47,425 nt of DNA from Deltaproteobacteria bacterium (GTDB taxonomy: Bacteria > Desulfobacterota > DSM-4660 > Desulfatiglandales > Desulfatiglandaceae): assembly GCA_018644785.1 (NCBI GenBank), contig JABGPV010000006.1:1-47425 (forward strand), read 5' to 3'. The position numbers and the translations under genes were made by a program. Each line of letters begins with the position of its first letter. Positions within the stretch are counted from its first letter, which is position 1. Positions 39,620 through 47,425 of this stretch are shown here, one piece after another. Under the pieces are notes generated by a model. The model was not told where the DNA came from and searched no databases. It saw only the letters and a program-made list of their open reading frames with translations.

Positions 39620-40564
39620 TCAGTCAGACCCAAAAAGATAAAAAAGACAGCCGATCAACCCCACAAAAACCAATTGAGAAAAGAAGAGGATAGACATCAG
39701 AAATGAGTCGGAGGCCGAAACCAGTACCATGGAAAAAAAATATATGAACCCCGCCTCCCGAATACCGATGCCGCTCACACTGACAGGGGCCAACGTCACA
39801 ATATTGATGACCGGGACGAACAGGAAGAAATAAAGAACGGGGATTTGAACGCCGATGGACAATGAAAACAAATAAACTGACAGGATCATAATAGAATGGG
39901 CAAAAATCGATATGCCGAATATGCCCAAAAGCACCCTTTTGGAGTCCTTATAGCTCAGTATGGTCTCGTGAAAACGACTGATTCCATTCATGTACCTTTC
40001 AAACTTGAAAACCCTTAAGACAAAACCGACACATCTGACGATATGGCCGCTAAAGAAAAACCATACACCCGCAAAGAACAACAGCGCTATTCCAAAAACA
40101 GAGAAACATATCTTGGCGTTTATAAAATCGAAAGAAAGCCCCAGGGATATAATTGAAATGGAGAGCAACGCAGAAAACCCCACCAGCCGGTCCATTACCA
40201 CAGATGATACGGACTCAGACAGGGCGGATGTCACTTTGTTAAGCTTGTAGCCCCTCACCGCGTCGCCCCCGTAGCCCGTGGGAAAGAAAATATTGAAAAA
40301 CATTCCAATAAAATAGATCTTCATCAATTTATAAAAAGAAACGTTTATATCACGGTCCCAAAGCAGAATACGCCACCTCAATGTGCATACCATAACATTG
40401 CAGATGCCCAACACATAACCGAGGGCCAAGAACTCTTTTTTGGCTGATAATATGGATGTCAGGAATTGGTCTAAATCAACTTTGTGAAATAATAAAACCA
40501 CCAAGCCCAAACTGATGACAATTCTCAGCAGAAAAAAGAGGTTATCCCGACCCTTCACTGCCAT
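39620..40564 (-). CDS. UPF0104/lysylphosphatidylglycerol-synthase-TM (AglD/YbhN-like) flippase-like membrane protein
   Basis: A 314-residue integral membrane protein with about eight hydrophobic helices. Family marks are FHKVDLDQFLTSI near the first helix, LRWRILL, FNIFFPTGYGGDAVRGYKL (the conserved P-x-G-x-G-D-A-x-R block) and PVSVSGIGIREAGF in the last third. Relatives include AglD, implicated in archaeal glycosylation, and the membrane half of MprF, which flips lipids. Its start overlaps the preceding polyprenyl-phosphate GT2 gene by 10 bases, so it likely handles that enzyme's lipid-linked sugar. Confidence 0.85.
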   Translation of the reverse strand: MAVKGRDNLFFLLRIVISLGLVVLLFHKVDLDQFLTSILSAKKEFLALGYVLGICNVMVCTLRWRILLWDRDINVSFYKLMKIYFIGMFFNIFFPTGYGGDAVRGYKLNKVTSALSESVSSVVMDRLVGFSALLSISIISLGLSFDFINAKICFSVFGIALLFFAGVWFFFSGHIVRCVGFVLRVFKFERYMNGISRFHETILSYKDSKRVLLGIFGISIFAHSIMILSVYLFSLSIGVQIPVLYFFLFVPVINIVTLAPVSVSGIGIREAGFIYFFSMVLVSASDSFLMSILFFSQLVFVGLIGCLFYLFGSD

Positions 40565-41244
40565 CTCAATTTTACCATTTCATGAAGTGTTTTGACCATT
40601 GTGGAAAGATTTGCCACTTTAGAGGTGCCTTGCAACCTGGGCTTGCACGAAATTCGAACCGTGTTCATTTTCCTGCCCGAAACAGAGACCTTCATGGGAA
40701 ACTCCAGGTTCAGTAACCCTGTTGAAGACCTTAAATCGACCTCATTTAAAAGACGCCTTTTGAAAAGATATGGCCCCTGGGATCCCAGATCAAAATTCAG
40801 AATCATTTTCATAAGGACTCTCCACGTACCCGATAAGAGCAGTCGAAACCGGGAGTCTTCCCGTTCATAGTAATTGCTGATCACCATATCCGCATCTGCC
40901 ACATGTCTTGCCAGTTTAACGATTTCAGAAGGCTCTATCTGTCCGTCAGCCGGCACAAATGAAATATATTCAAAATCGGCGTGGCGGTATCCGGTTTTAA
41001 GCGCTTCACCCAATCCCTTGTTAACCGTATGATGAACAACCTTTAAAACCGGAACTTCTACGGATAGAGCTTCAGCCACGTCACCTGTACGATCGGTGCT
41101 CCCATCGTTGACAACAATTATCTGGTAGGGTTTAAAATATGTTTTGAAAACATGATCCGCATCCTTGACGACTGCCTCAACATTCTCTTCCTCATTGTAA
41201 GCAGGAATAATCAGACTCAAACCATCCTGTAAAATAGAACCCAT
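40555..41244 (-). CDS. Family 2 glycosyltransferase, dolichyl/polyprenyl-phosphate sugar synthase type
   Basis: A 229-residue GT2 of the DPM1/CsbB kind without C-terminal membrane helices. LSLIIPAYNEEENVEAVVKDAD, VVNDGSTDRTGDVAE, NKGLGEALKTGYRHA and PADGQIEPSEI (the DGQ metal-site variant) are clear. Such enzymes transfer one sugar to polyprenyl phosphate at the cytoplasmic face. The ATG at 41244 is chosen because AGAGG lies 9 bases upstream; a GTG at 41271 would overlap the yfhO-like gene and lacks a good ribosome site. The flippase-like gene overlaps its end by 10 bases. Confidence 0.85.
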   Translation of the reverse strand: MGSILQDGLSLIIPAYNEEENVEAVVKDADHVFKTYFKPYQIIVVNDGSTDRTGDVAEALSVEVPVLKVVHHTVNKGLGEALKTGYRHADFEYISFVPADGQIEPSEIVKLARHVADADMVISNYYEREDSRFRLLLSGTWRVLMKMILNFDLGSQGPYLFKRRLLNEVDLRSSTGLLNLEFPMKVSVSGRKMNTVRISCKPRLQGTSKVANLSTMVKTLHEMVKLRWQ

Positions 41245-41261
41245 AGATTTGGACCTCTTCT

Positions 41262-44186
41262 TTATAACCACCTCTGATTTTTCCTTCTCAGTCCAAAAGA
41301 AAACAGTAAAAGCAGCAACACCAGCAATGAGATAGTGAACACCATACCAAAAGTAAAGTTGGCGGGCTCAAATACCAGCTCAAGGTGATGGTTGCCTTCG
41401 GGCGCGTATATGGACTTGAATAGATAGTTGGTTTTGTAAATCTCCTTTTCTTTGCCATCAAGAAAAGCTTTCCAACCGGGATAGTATATCTCGCTCAAAA
41501 CCAGCATACCGCCTTGCGGCATATGGAAATTCAAGGCAAGCCTGTTTCCTGAGTACTGGACAAACTCATAACGAAAGTCATTTCCTGCCTGGTTTTTGTC
41601 GGAATGGGCCTCCCGCACGTTTACATTGTCTATCTTGGCAATCAGGCCTTCCTTTCCCCCTGTTACATTTGCGCCGATGCCCAACATTACCCTGTCTACG
41701 GAATCCGAGGTTTTAAATTGGACTTTCTGCCATGAAAACCTCCCCCCGCTGCTCAACCCTGACCGTATGTCCACCACATCCACATGTTCCCCGCCGTCCT
41801 TGAAGCACCTTATTTTGACAGCAAAGCTGTCTCCTGGCTTAAAGGTGTCTGCCCCCTCAAACGTCAGGGTATATAAGCAATCCGGTTTCAATTTCTGTCC
41901 CGCTGCCTTGCCGAGCTCCTGGAAGACATAATACGCCCCCGGCTTTTTAGCCATATCCCCATTGAAAAACAGAACGTAATTGTTATCCATCCCGTCTTTT
42001 TTCCCTTTTTGCAGAAACCTTTTGAAAACATCAGGATTTGTTTTCTCCCAGCCCTTCAAGCCTTCTTCCTCAAAACCTCTGTTAAAAAGTAGGTTTTCAA
42101 CCCTTTTACCACCGGCTACCCCACCGTTTTCCTGCGATTTCTGAATATGTGCTGAGGCAGGCGAATGGCCCTGATCAAATTTAAGACCCATGGTTTCATT
42201 TGTTTTGAATTTTGCCATTTGATCGGTTTCAAGCACCACGCACTGCCGTGGTTCAAAATTCGGGTTTCTTATAAAATTCAAAATTTCAGGACCTTTTTCT
42301 TTAAATACAATTTCTTTCGCCGTATATACCCGCGGTAAAAGGTTGGTATTTTCAAACACGGCGTTGTTTCCATCTGAAAAGACTTTCCTGAAATTATGTG
42401 AGCGGAAATCCTTTGATGTCACCATATACTTCACATTGAGCAGGTTCATGATTCCGTGGTCAATGGGAGGCAGTTTCAACGTATAGTCATTCATGCCCGT
42501 GGCCCTTGAATATCTCGCCAACATTTGCCCCACATATCCCGAAATACTTTGCAGTCGGTGAATCATGGGAAGGTCCGCGGGAAACACCCCATCGTTGGCG
42601 ATACGAAAAATCGATGGATCTTCTTTAAGGAACCGGATTAATTTGCTTTCATCAAAACCCGGCCTTGGGTCCGGGCCGGCATTGAATTGCCAACCGAAGG
42701 TGAAGAGATCAAGCAATATCACAAAAACGGCTAGTGTTTTCAGGGTATTTACGGTTACACTCTGTTTAAGTTTCCAGAGTAATATCAATAAGCTGAAAGA
42801 CAGAAACACATTGAAAAGGACCAGATTATCCACAAGATTGGTAAACAGCTGATGACCCTTCAACCCGGCGGAACCCAATACCATTCCGAAATAGAAAAGA
42901 CCGGTCAATCCAATGATCCCACAGAATATTCTCATAAGGACTTTTGTTAATCCGGAAAATTTGTCCTTATGAATCTCTTTCAATTCCTCAAACAGAAAGC
43001 TGGCGCCAAACCCCGCAAGGAACGCAATGGAAAAATCAAAAAGGAAGACGAACCTGGCGGGACAGCGCACCTGGTCAAAGCCGGGTACAATGAGCCAGTT
43101 GAGCACATGGAGGAAGGTATAGCCGCCAAAGCCCAACAAAATGGATAAAACGGCCAGCGCTGAAAAAAACAAAGTGTCCCTGTTTTTTTTGAACAGTCCC
43201 CCCAACAGTGCCAGTAAAATGGGAAGTATCCCCACATACCCCGCCATTTCCGTATAATTCCAGTCCCCCCATCCGGTAACGACCTGGGGACTTTGATTTC
43301 CGAAAAAAAACGGTACCAGGAGCGTGATCAGATTCCTCGGGTGGGAAGAAAACGCCGTTGATGCAGCATAGCTGTTCCGATGGACAAGTGCCTGAGAAAA
43401 GAACTCCGATACGGATAGAATCTGCGAGATGTTAAGGGCAAAGCCAATGAAAAGTGTAACCGCAAAAAAAACCAACGGTCTGAATAAATCGGTGAAACGC
43501 GCCTCATCCATGTACGCAAAAACGGCACGATACACTGCATACAACCCGATGGCGAAAATGATCAGAAGGGGCACCTGGGGATGGCCCGCCGAAATTGAAA
43601 ACGCCAGAAATATGCCACACGGAATGCACCAGACAATTCGATTTTCTTTGAATGCCTTGTTCAAAAAGAGTAAGACCAATGGGAGCCAGACCGCACCATT
43701 TACCATTCCCAAATGGCCCATATGGGCTATGAAGAAACCGGAAAACATGAAAACAAATGCGCTGATGCAGGCGGACAGTCGATCCAGTTTGAAAGACCTC
43801 ATCAGACAATACATGAACAGGCCGGCGAGAAAGATGTGAAAAATGCCCTGGTATTCTACATACTTGAACTTCAGAAACCCGTCGCTGACAAACAGGGACA
43901 ACGCAATATTGAAGGGGTATAAAATCGCGGAGGCAATATCGCCGACAAAAGGGTATCCCGAAAACACATAAGGGTTCCACAAGGGAACATATCCCCCCGC
44001 GTAGCAGCCTGCTATGAAGCTTCTGAAAGGGTACATGGACAAAGAAAAATCCCCCCAGAAAAACCCCTGTTTGGCCAAAATTTCCCAGAAAAAGAGACAA
44101 GTTAGCAGAAAAAAGCCTATAATAACCATAGTATTTTTGAACCAGGGCCGGTTCAGTCTGGAAAATTTATGCAATCCATCGTTCAT
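41262..44186 (-). CDS. YfhO-family GT-C-like membrane glycosyltransferase with embedded carbohydrate-binding-like domain
   Basis: A 974-residue protein with about a dozen membrane helices in the first 500 residues (start FFLLTCLFFWEILAKQGFFWGDFSLSMYPFRSF, with the WGD acidic loop typical of the GT-C fold) and one at the very C-terminus. The extracytoplasmic part has the YfhO marks LLNVKYMVTS, PRVYTAKEIVF and YPGWKAFLDGKEKEI. Between them, at about residues 697-855, lies a segment like a CBM4/9-type galactose-binding fold (NRGFEEEGLKGWEK...). YfhO proteins use polyprenyl-phosphate sugars as donors. The downstream GT2 and flippase-like genes complete such a module. Confidence 0.83.
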   Translation of the reverse strand: MNDGLHKFSRLNRPWFKNTMVIIGFFLLTCLFFWEILAKQGFFWGDFSLSMYPFRSFIAGCYAGGYVPLWNPYVFSGYPFVGDIASAILYPFNIALSLFVSDGFLKFKYVEYQGIFHIFLAGLFMYCLMRSFKLDRLSACISAFVFMFSGFFIAHMGHLGMVNGAVWLPLVLLFLNKAFKENRIVWCIPCGIFLAFSISAGHPQVPLLIIFAIGLYAVYRAVFAYMDEARFTDLFRPLVFFAVTLFIGFALNISQILSVSEFFSQALVHRNSYAASTAFSSHPRNLITLLVPFFFGNQSPQVVTGWGDWNYTEMAGYVGILPILLALLGGLFKKNRDTLFFSALAVLSILLGFGGYTFLHVLNWLIVPGFDQVRCPARFVFLFDFSIAFLAGFGASFLFEELKEIHKDKFSGLTKVLMRIFCGIIGLTGLFYFGMVLGSAGLKGHQLFTNLVDNLVLFNVFLSFSLLILLWKLKQSVTVNTLKTLAVFVILLDLFTFGWQFNAGPDPRPGFDESKLIRFLKEDPSIFRIANDGVFPADLPMIHRLQSISGYVGQMLARYSRATGMNDYTLKLPPIDHGIMNLLNVKYMVTSKDFRSHNFRKVFSDGNNAVFENTNLLPRVYTAKEIVFKEKGPEILNFIRNPNFEPRQCVVLETDQMAKFKTNETMGLKFDQGHSPASAHIQKSQENGGVAGGKRVENLLFNRGFEEEGLKGWEKTNPDVFKRFLQKGKKDGMDNNYVLFFNGDMAKKPGAYYVFQELGKAAGQKLKPDCLYTLTFEGADTFKPGDSFAVKIRCFKDGGEHVDVVDIRSGLSSGGRFSWQKVQFKTSDSVDRVMLGIGANVTGGKEGLIAKIDNVNVREAHSDKNQAGNDFRYEFVQYSGNRLALNFHMPQGGMLVLSEIYYPGWKAFLDGKEKEIYKTNYLFKSIYAPEGNHHLELVFEPANFTFGMVFTISLLVLLLLLFSFGLRRKNQRWL

Positions 44187-44206
44187 TACAGTTACCTTTT
44201 GATTCT

Positions 44207-45376
44207 CTACCGCGACGATTTGTCAAACTTGGGCATGGCTAAAACCTGCTTGTAAAAATGGAGGACTTTTTGTGCACTTTTCTGCCATGAAAACCCTGCG
44301 GCCCGGGACGCAGCTTTTTTCTGAAGGGTTTGCCGGTAGTGATTGTCCAGGTCAAGTTTAAGGAAGGCTTCGGTTATATCTTGCGCCTCAGATGGATTCA
44401 CATAGTGTGCTGCTTCCCCGGCCACTTCGGGTAAACTGGTGGTATTGCTTGTGATGACGGCTGCCCCGAATCCCATGGCTTCAAGAACCGGGAGACCGAA
44501 GCCCTCATACAGGGAAGGGTATACAAACGCAAAACAGTTTTTATAAAGCCAGCAGAGTTTTTCATCGGACACATAACCGGTAAGCAGCACATGGCCATTC
44601 AACCCCAGTTCCCCCACAAAGGTTTCCAGCTCGCCTTCCATCCAGCCTTCCCCCCCCGCAAGCACCAGTGGATGCGGGTTTTCTGCACGGTTTAGATACT
44701 CACGAAAAGCGCGAAGAAGCCTTCGCAGATTTTTTCGCGGTTCCAGGGTGCAGACACTCAGCCAGAACTTTTCAGGTCCCAGTCCATTGACGGTTTCACC
44801 CATCATATGACGTTGGTCAGCTGAATAAAAACGGGACCCCAGATGCGCCACCCCGGTACGTTCCCTGGGGTAGTGCGGGTATGTTTCGAGAAATCGGGTC
44901 AGTGAATATTGGGAAATTGAAACAATGAAATCAGCGGAAACAGCTGCATTGAAAACACCCCCAAAACATTTACTTCTGTTTTCTTCGGTGGTTAAATCAG
45001 GGGTGTCAAAGAAACTCAAGTCATACAGGGTGTATACAATGCGTGCTTTTTTAAATCCCGTTGGGCAGGAATAGTTGTTGGCGTGAATGACATGAGGATT
45101 TCCCAGCCGCGCTTCAGCATCGGGGCCCATATCTTCCCAGAACGTGAAAGCCGACTGAAGATCCCTGCCAATGCGTTTCCGCCATATATTGGGTTTGGCG
45201 ATCTTCCGGGTATTTTTCTCCGCGTCCGGATCCCAGAAGGCTGTGCCAAAATGGGGGTACAGGATGTATTCATTTTCGCCATCCAGGTCAGCCAGAGCGC
45301 ATATGAGGGAATCGGCAAAATAACCACATCCGGCCTTATGGCTGCCGGTTTGGCTGATATCGAATCCGATTCTCAT
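44207..45376 (-). CDS. Family 4 glycosyltransferase
   Basis: A 389-residue GT-B fold enzyme (glycos_transf_1/GT4). The N-terminal half begins MRIGFDISQTGSHKAGCGYFADSL, HANNYSCP follows, and the donor-binding half shows WLSVCTLEPRKNLRRLLRAF, LAGGEGWMEGELE, VLLTGYVSDEKLCWLYKNCFAFVYPSLYEGFGLPVLEAMGFG with the E-x7-E motif (EGFGLPVLE), and TSLPEVAGEAAHYVNP. The type with YEGFGLPVLEAM is typical of mannosyl- or rhamnosyl-transferases in O-antigen clusters. It overlaps the upstream GT2 by four bases (ATGA) and precedes the yfhO-like gene by 20 bases. Confidence 0.88.
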   Translation of the reverse strand: MRIGFDISQTGSHKAGCGYFADSLICALADLDGENEYILYPHFGTAFWDPDAEKNTRKIAKPNIWRKRIGRDLQSAFTFWEDMGPDAEARLGNPHVIHANNYSCPTGFKKARIVYTLYDLSFFDTPDLTTEENRSKCFGGVFNAAVSADFIVSISQYSLTRFLETYPHYPRERTGVAHLGSRFYSADQRHMMGETVNGLGPEKFWLSVCTLEPRKNLRRLLRAFREYLNRAENPHPLVLAGGEGWMEGELETFVGELGLNGHVLLTGYVSDEKLCWLYKNCFAFVYPSLYEGFGLPVLEAMGFGAAVITSNTTSLPEVAGEAAHYVNPSEAQDITEAFLKLDLDNHYRQTLQKKAASRAAGFSWQKSAQKVLHFYKQVLAMPKFDKSSR

Positions 45377-46272
45377 GGGGCGGGCTTCCCAAGTGCTTTT
45401 TTAAAGGCGGCGGCGGCCCATCTGCTCATGGTCTTTACAGAATCAAGCGGGAGGTTCCTGCGCCAGTACAAAAAACCAGCGCTGCTGAACCCGATCAGCA
45501 TCATCACATAGGCAAGGTCATTCAGCGGTTTTGTCCGATCTGAAATATTTCGATCCACCAGTGCGTGGGCATAATTGTAGATCCATTTGTCAGGGACAGT
45601 TCCCAGGCGGCTCCGGAGCATATTGTTGATTTCTTTGTGTACGGCAATACGCTCTCCCAGTGTCTTGTTTTCCCGGTACATTCTGGATCCGGCCAGCTTT
45701 TTTTTCATCCTGATAAAGGAGACTTCAGCGCCAAGACGCAGCCAATATTCATAATCCATGCAATATTTCAAACCTGCATCCAGAAAACCGAACCGTTCCA
45801 GCATACGCCGCCTGAAGAAAACCGCCGGTTGGCAAAGGAAACACACTTCCTTCAATCGCTCATAATTCCAGTCTTCCGTGTAGTAGGTTTCGATGATCTG
45901 GTCGTTTTCGTCGATATGATCGGCTTCCCCATAAACGACATCGGCTTGCGGGTATTCTTCAAAGAGACTTATAACCGCAGATAATGCCCCCGGATAATAA
46001 ATATCATCCGAATTCAGCCACCCGATGATATCCCCGCCGGTCCGCTTTAGTCCTTTATTGACCGCTTCAGTTTGACCCTTGTCTTTTTCTGAAACCCATC
46101 GTAGGCGGGTTTCATATTTTTTCAGAACATCCACGGTCCCATCCGTGCTTGCGCCGTCGACAACCATGTATTCCAGGGATGGCACATTCTGTTCCAAAAC
46201 GCTTTGAAGGGTTCGTTCAATGAATTGTCCCTGATTATATGAAGGGGTCACAACGCTGATGGAGAGGCTCAA
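45373..46272 (-). CDS. Family 2 glycosyltransferase
   Basis: A 299-residue GT2: VVTPSYNQGQFIERTLQSVLEQ, VVDGASTDGTVDVL, SEKDKGQTEAVNKGLKRTGGD, GWLNSDDIYYPGALSAV and YCMDYEYWLRLG are the conserved blocks, with SDD as the metal site. The last 40 residues contain a hydrophobic piece (DLAYVMMLIGFSSAGFLYW). It is a paralogue of the protein at 28384-29517 but lacks that protein's C-terminal extension. It is coupled to the next gene by an ATGA overlap. Confidence 0.86.
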   Translation of the reverse strand: MSLSISVVTPSYNQGQFIERTLQSVLEQNVPSLEYMVVDGASTDGTVDVLKKYETRLRWVSEKDKGQTEAVNKGLKRTGGDIIGWLNSDDIYYPGALSAVISLFEEYPQADVVYGEADHIDENDQIIETYYTEDWNYERLKEVCFLCQPAVFFRRRMLERFGFLDAGLKYCMDYEYWLRLGAEVSFIRMKKKLAGSRMYRENKTLGERIAVHKEINNMLRSRLGTVPDKWIYNYAHALVDRNISDRTKPLNDLAYVMMLIGFSSAGFLYWRRNLPLDSVKTMSRWAAAAFKKALGKPAP

Positions 46273-46285
46273 ACCCTGGTTCCTT

Positions 46286-47425
46286 TCATCTCAACAAAAC
46301 CCCCTCTTCATGGGGAAAAACCAGTTTGCATTCCCGGCAAATAACACTCAAGTTCCGCAAATCATCCCCCAAGCCATAATCGGATGGGTTAAAAGTGGGG
46401 GTCACGGAAAATGTTATGTGCCCGTGTCTGTCAGGCAACGTCTGACGTATGACCATCTCTCCACCAGGCCGTATGCTCACACGCTGCAAGGTCCGATGGT
46501 CATCGCTCATCGTTATTTTCACTCGCCTGGCCGGTAGCCAGGAGGGCGCCTCAATCTTCATTTCAAGTATTCTGTCCGGTGCTCCGGAAGCATAGGTCAC
46601 AATCGTTTTTTCACCCATCCACCCATCCTTGAATATGCCGATGATTTCATTGGATACACTGCCGGGGTCGTTTATGGATTTTTTAAATATTTCAAGGTAT
46701 CGTCGTGTCATGTCATCGGGCTGAAAAAGATCCGCACGAATTCGGCCTTTTTCCACAAGAGCGCTTTGAAGAGCCCTATCCGTGGTGATTTTTTCAATGC
46801 AATTCACCAGGGCCCCGGGTTTTCTCGGATCGAAATAAAGCGCAGCGTCCCCAGCCACTTCGGGAAGGCTGGTACGGTCACTGCACAGAACCGGCTTTCC
46901 AATGGACATGGCTTCCAAGACTGGAATACCAAACCCCTCGTAAAGGGAGGGGAAAATCAGGAATTCACAGCCAAACCAAACCGTTGCAAGCTTTTCTTCC
47001 GGGACAAATCCCAGGAAATGGACCCGTTTCGCTAGGCCCATCTGCATAACCGCTTGCTTGATAGCACCTTCCCTGCCATTCAGGGCGCCGGTAAACACGA
47101 GATCAATGGGGCTGTCGGGATTGCGCGCCAGAAACATGCCGTAAGCGGTTAAAAGCATGGAGTGGTTTTTGTGAGGCCAGAAGTTGGCAGGATAGAACAT
47201 ATAGGAATTTTTTGCGATGCCGAAATCTTTAAGATGTTCAATGCTTTTTTCCGCTTCGGGGCGGGATAACCTTGTTTGAATGGAGATGGGGACCGCGTGG
47301 GTTCTTTCAGGGGGGATTTCAAGATGCTTGAGGACCGTTTCTCGAGTATATTCTGAAATACAGATGATTCGGTCTGCTTTTCGCTTTAATTCTGCCATGA
47401 AGTCGTTTCGCAAACCAACCTCATG
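46286..47425 (-). CDS. Family 4 glycosyltransferase with C-terminal extension (5' end outside the window)
   Basis: At least 379 residues; the frame stays open to the right edge, so the start and roughly the first 100 residues lie outside. The visible part starts at the middle of the GT-B fold (ADRIICISEYTRETVLKHL), then FYPANFWPHKNHSMLL, VHFLGFVPEEKLATVWFGCEFLIFPSLYEGFGIPVLEAMSIG with the EGFGIPVLE motif, and TSLPEVAGDAALYFDP. After the catalytic domain comes an unrelated-looking beta-rich extension of about 110 residues (from about GWMGEKTIV). The TTG at 47413 is not the real start. It is the first visible gene of the minus-strand polysaccharide cluster. Confidence 0.85.
   Translation of the reverse strand, partial: HEVGLRNDFMAELKRKADRIICISEYTRETVLKHLEIPPERTHAVPISIQTRLSRPEAEKSIEHLKDFGIAKNSYMFYPANFWPHKNHSMLLTAYGMFLARNPDSPIDLVFTGALNGREGAIKQAVMQMGLAKRVHFLGFVPEEKLATVWFGCEFLIFPSLYEGFGIPVLEAMSIGKPVLCSDRTSLPEVAGDAALYFDPRKPGALVNCIEKITTDRALQSALVEKGRIRADLFQPDDMTRRYLEIFKKSINDPGSVSNEIIGIFKDGWMGEKTIVTYASGAPDRILEMKIEAPSWLPARRVKITMSDDHRTLQRVSIRPGGEMVIRQTLPDRHGHITFSVTPTFNPSDYGLGDDLRNLSVICRECKLVFPHEEGVLLR

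Noticed and set aside
1..47425. CRISPR arrays, tRNA or rRNA genes, prophage and toxin-antitoxin modules
   Set aside because: Looked for repeated spaced units, tRNA T-loop signatures and phage structural genes; none seen. The S74-domain protein alone is not evidence of a prophage because it has a signal peptide and no phage neighbours.

Overview
The window looks like a chromosomal segment of a strictly anaerobic, aromatic-degrading member of Desulfobacterota (Desulfobacterales-like sulfate reducer or syntroph). The main reason is one minus-strand operon carrying the signature enzymes of the benzoyl-CoA pathway: dienoyl-CoA hydratase, 6-hydroxycyclohexenecarbonyl-CoA dehydrogenase and 6-oxocyclohexenecarbonyl-CoA hydrolase. 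It sits beside parts of a Na+-pumping glutaconyl-CoA-type decarboxylase. A menaquinone methyltransferase, an RNase G/radical-SAM pair and a type IV pilus gene agree with this. No taxonomic search was possible, so the assignment is an inference.

Layout. 1-3.7 kb: end of pgsA, an MBL-fold hydrolase, ubiE/menG and an acyl-CoA ligase. 3.7-5.7 kb: a VTT/DedA membrane protein overlapping a YdcF/ElyC-like protein, then a small zinc-ribbon protein preceded by a long palindrome. 5.7-12.7 kb: a minus-strand operon of pilC (interrupted by an in-frame TAA), a PilS-like sensor kinase, a radical-SAM/DUF2344 fusion and rng. 13.0-19.2 kb: a biotin carrier on the plus strand, a bidirectional terminator, then the six-gene minus-strand benzoyl-CoA operon. 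That operon has a good sigma70-type promoter with a dyad in its spacer, and its bamA-type gene carries a frameshift. 19.7-25.1 kb (plus strand): a cysteine-rich Crp/Fnr regulator, a MITE-like insertion with terminal inverted repeats and 8-bp target duplication, a second SDR, a non-coding stretch that may be a group II intron remnant, and a methyltransferase plus molybdopterin enzyme pair. 25.2-47.4 kb (minus strand, running off the right end): one long surface-polysaccharide cluster.

How the genes work together. In the catabolic block, dienoyl-CoA is hydrated, oxidised and hydrolytically ring-opened to 3-hydroxypimelyl-CoA. The FabG-like SDR is a natural candidate for oxidising that product. 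The decarboxylase beta subunit, biotin carrier and small membrane subunit would later turn glutaconyl-CoA into crotonyl-CoA while exporting Na+; the alpha (carboxyltransferase) subunit is not in this window. In the polysaccharide block, an epimerase, a DegT aminotransferase and a WbpB-WbpD-like fusion plausibly make a diacetamido-uronic acid, AsnB may amidate it, and fcl points to GDP-fucose. Eight glycosyltransferase genes assemble the chain. Embedded in it is a tight, overlapping three-gene module (polyprenyl-phosphate GT2, UPF0104-type flippase-like protein, YfhO GT-C-like protein). It resembles the CsbB-GtcA-YfhO three-component glycosylation systems of Firmicutes with the flippase swapped; this is my best candidate for an undescribed system. 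A secreted subtilase and an S74-chaperone surface protein also lie inside the cluster.

Two highly conserved genes (bamA-type hydrolase and pilC) are broken in 47 kb. Real decay, unusual expression and sequencing error cannot be separated from the sequence alone.
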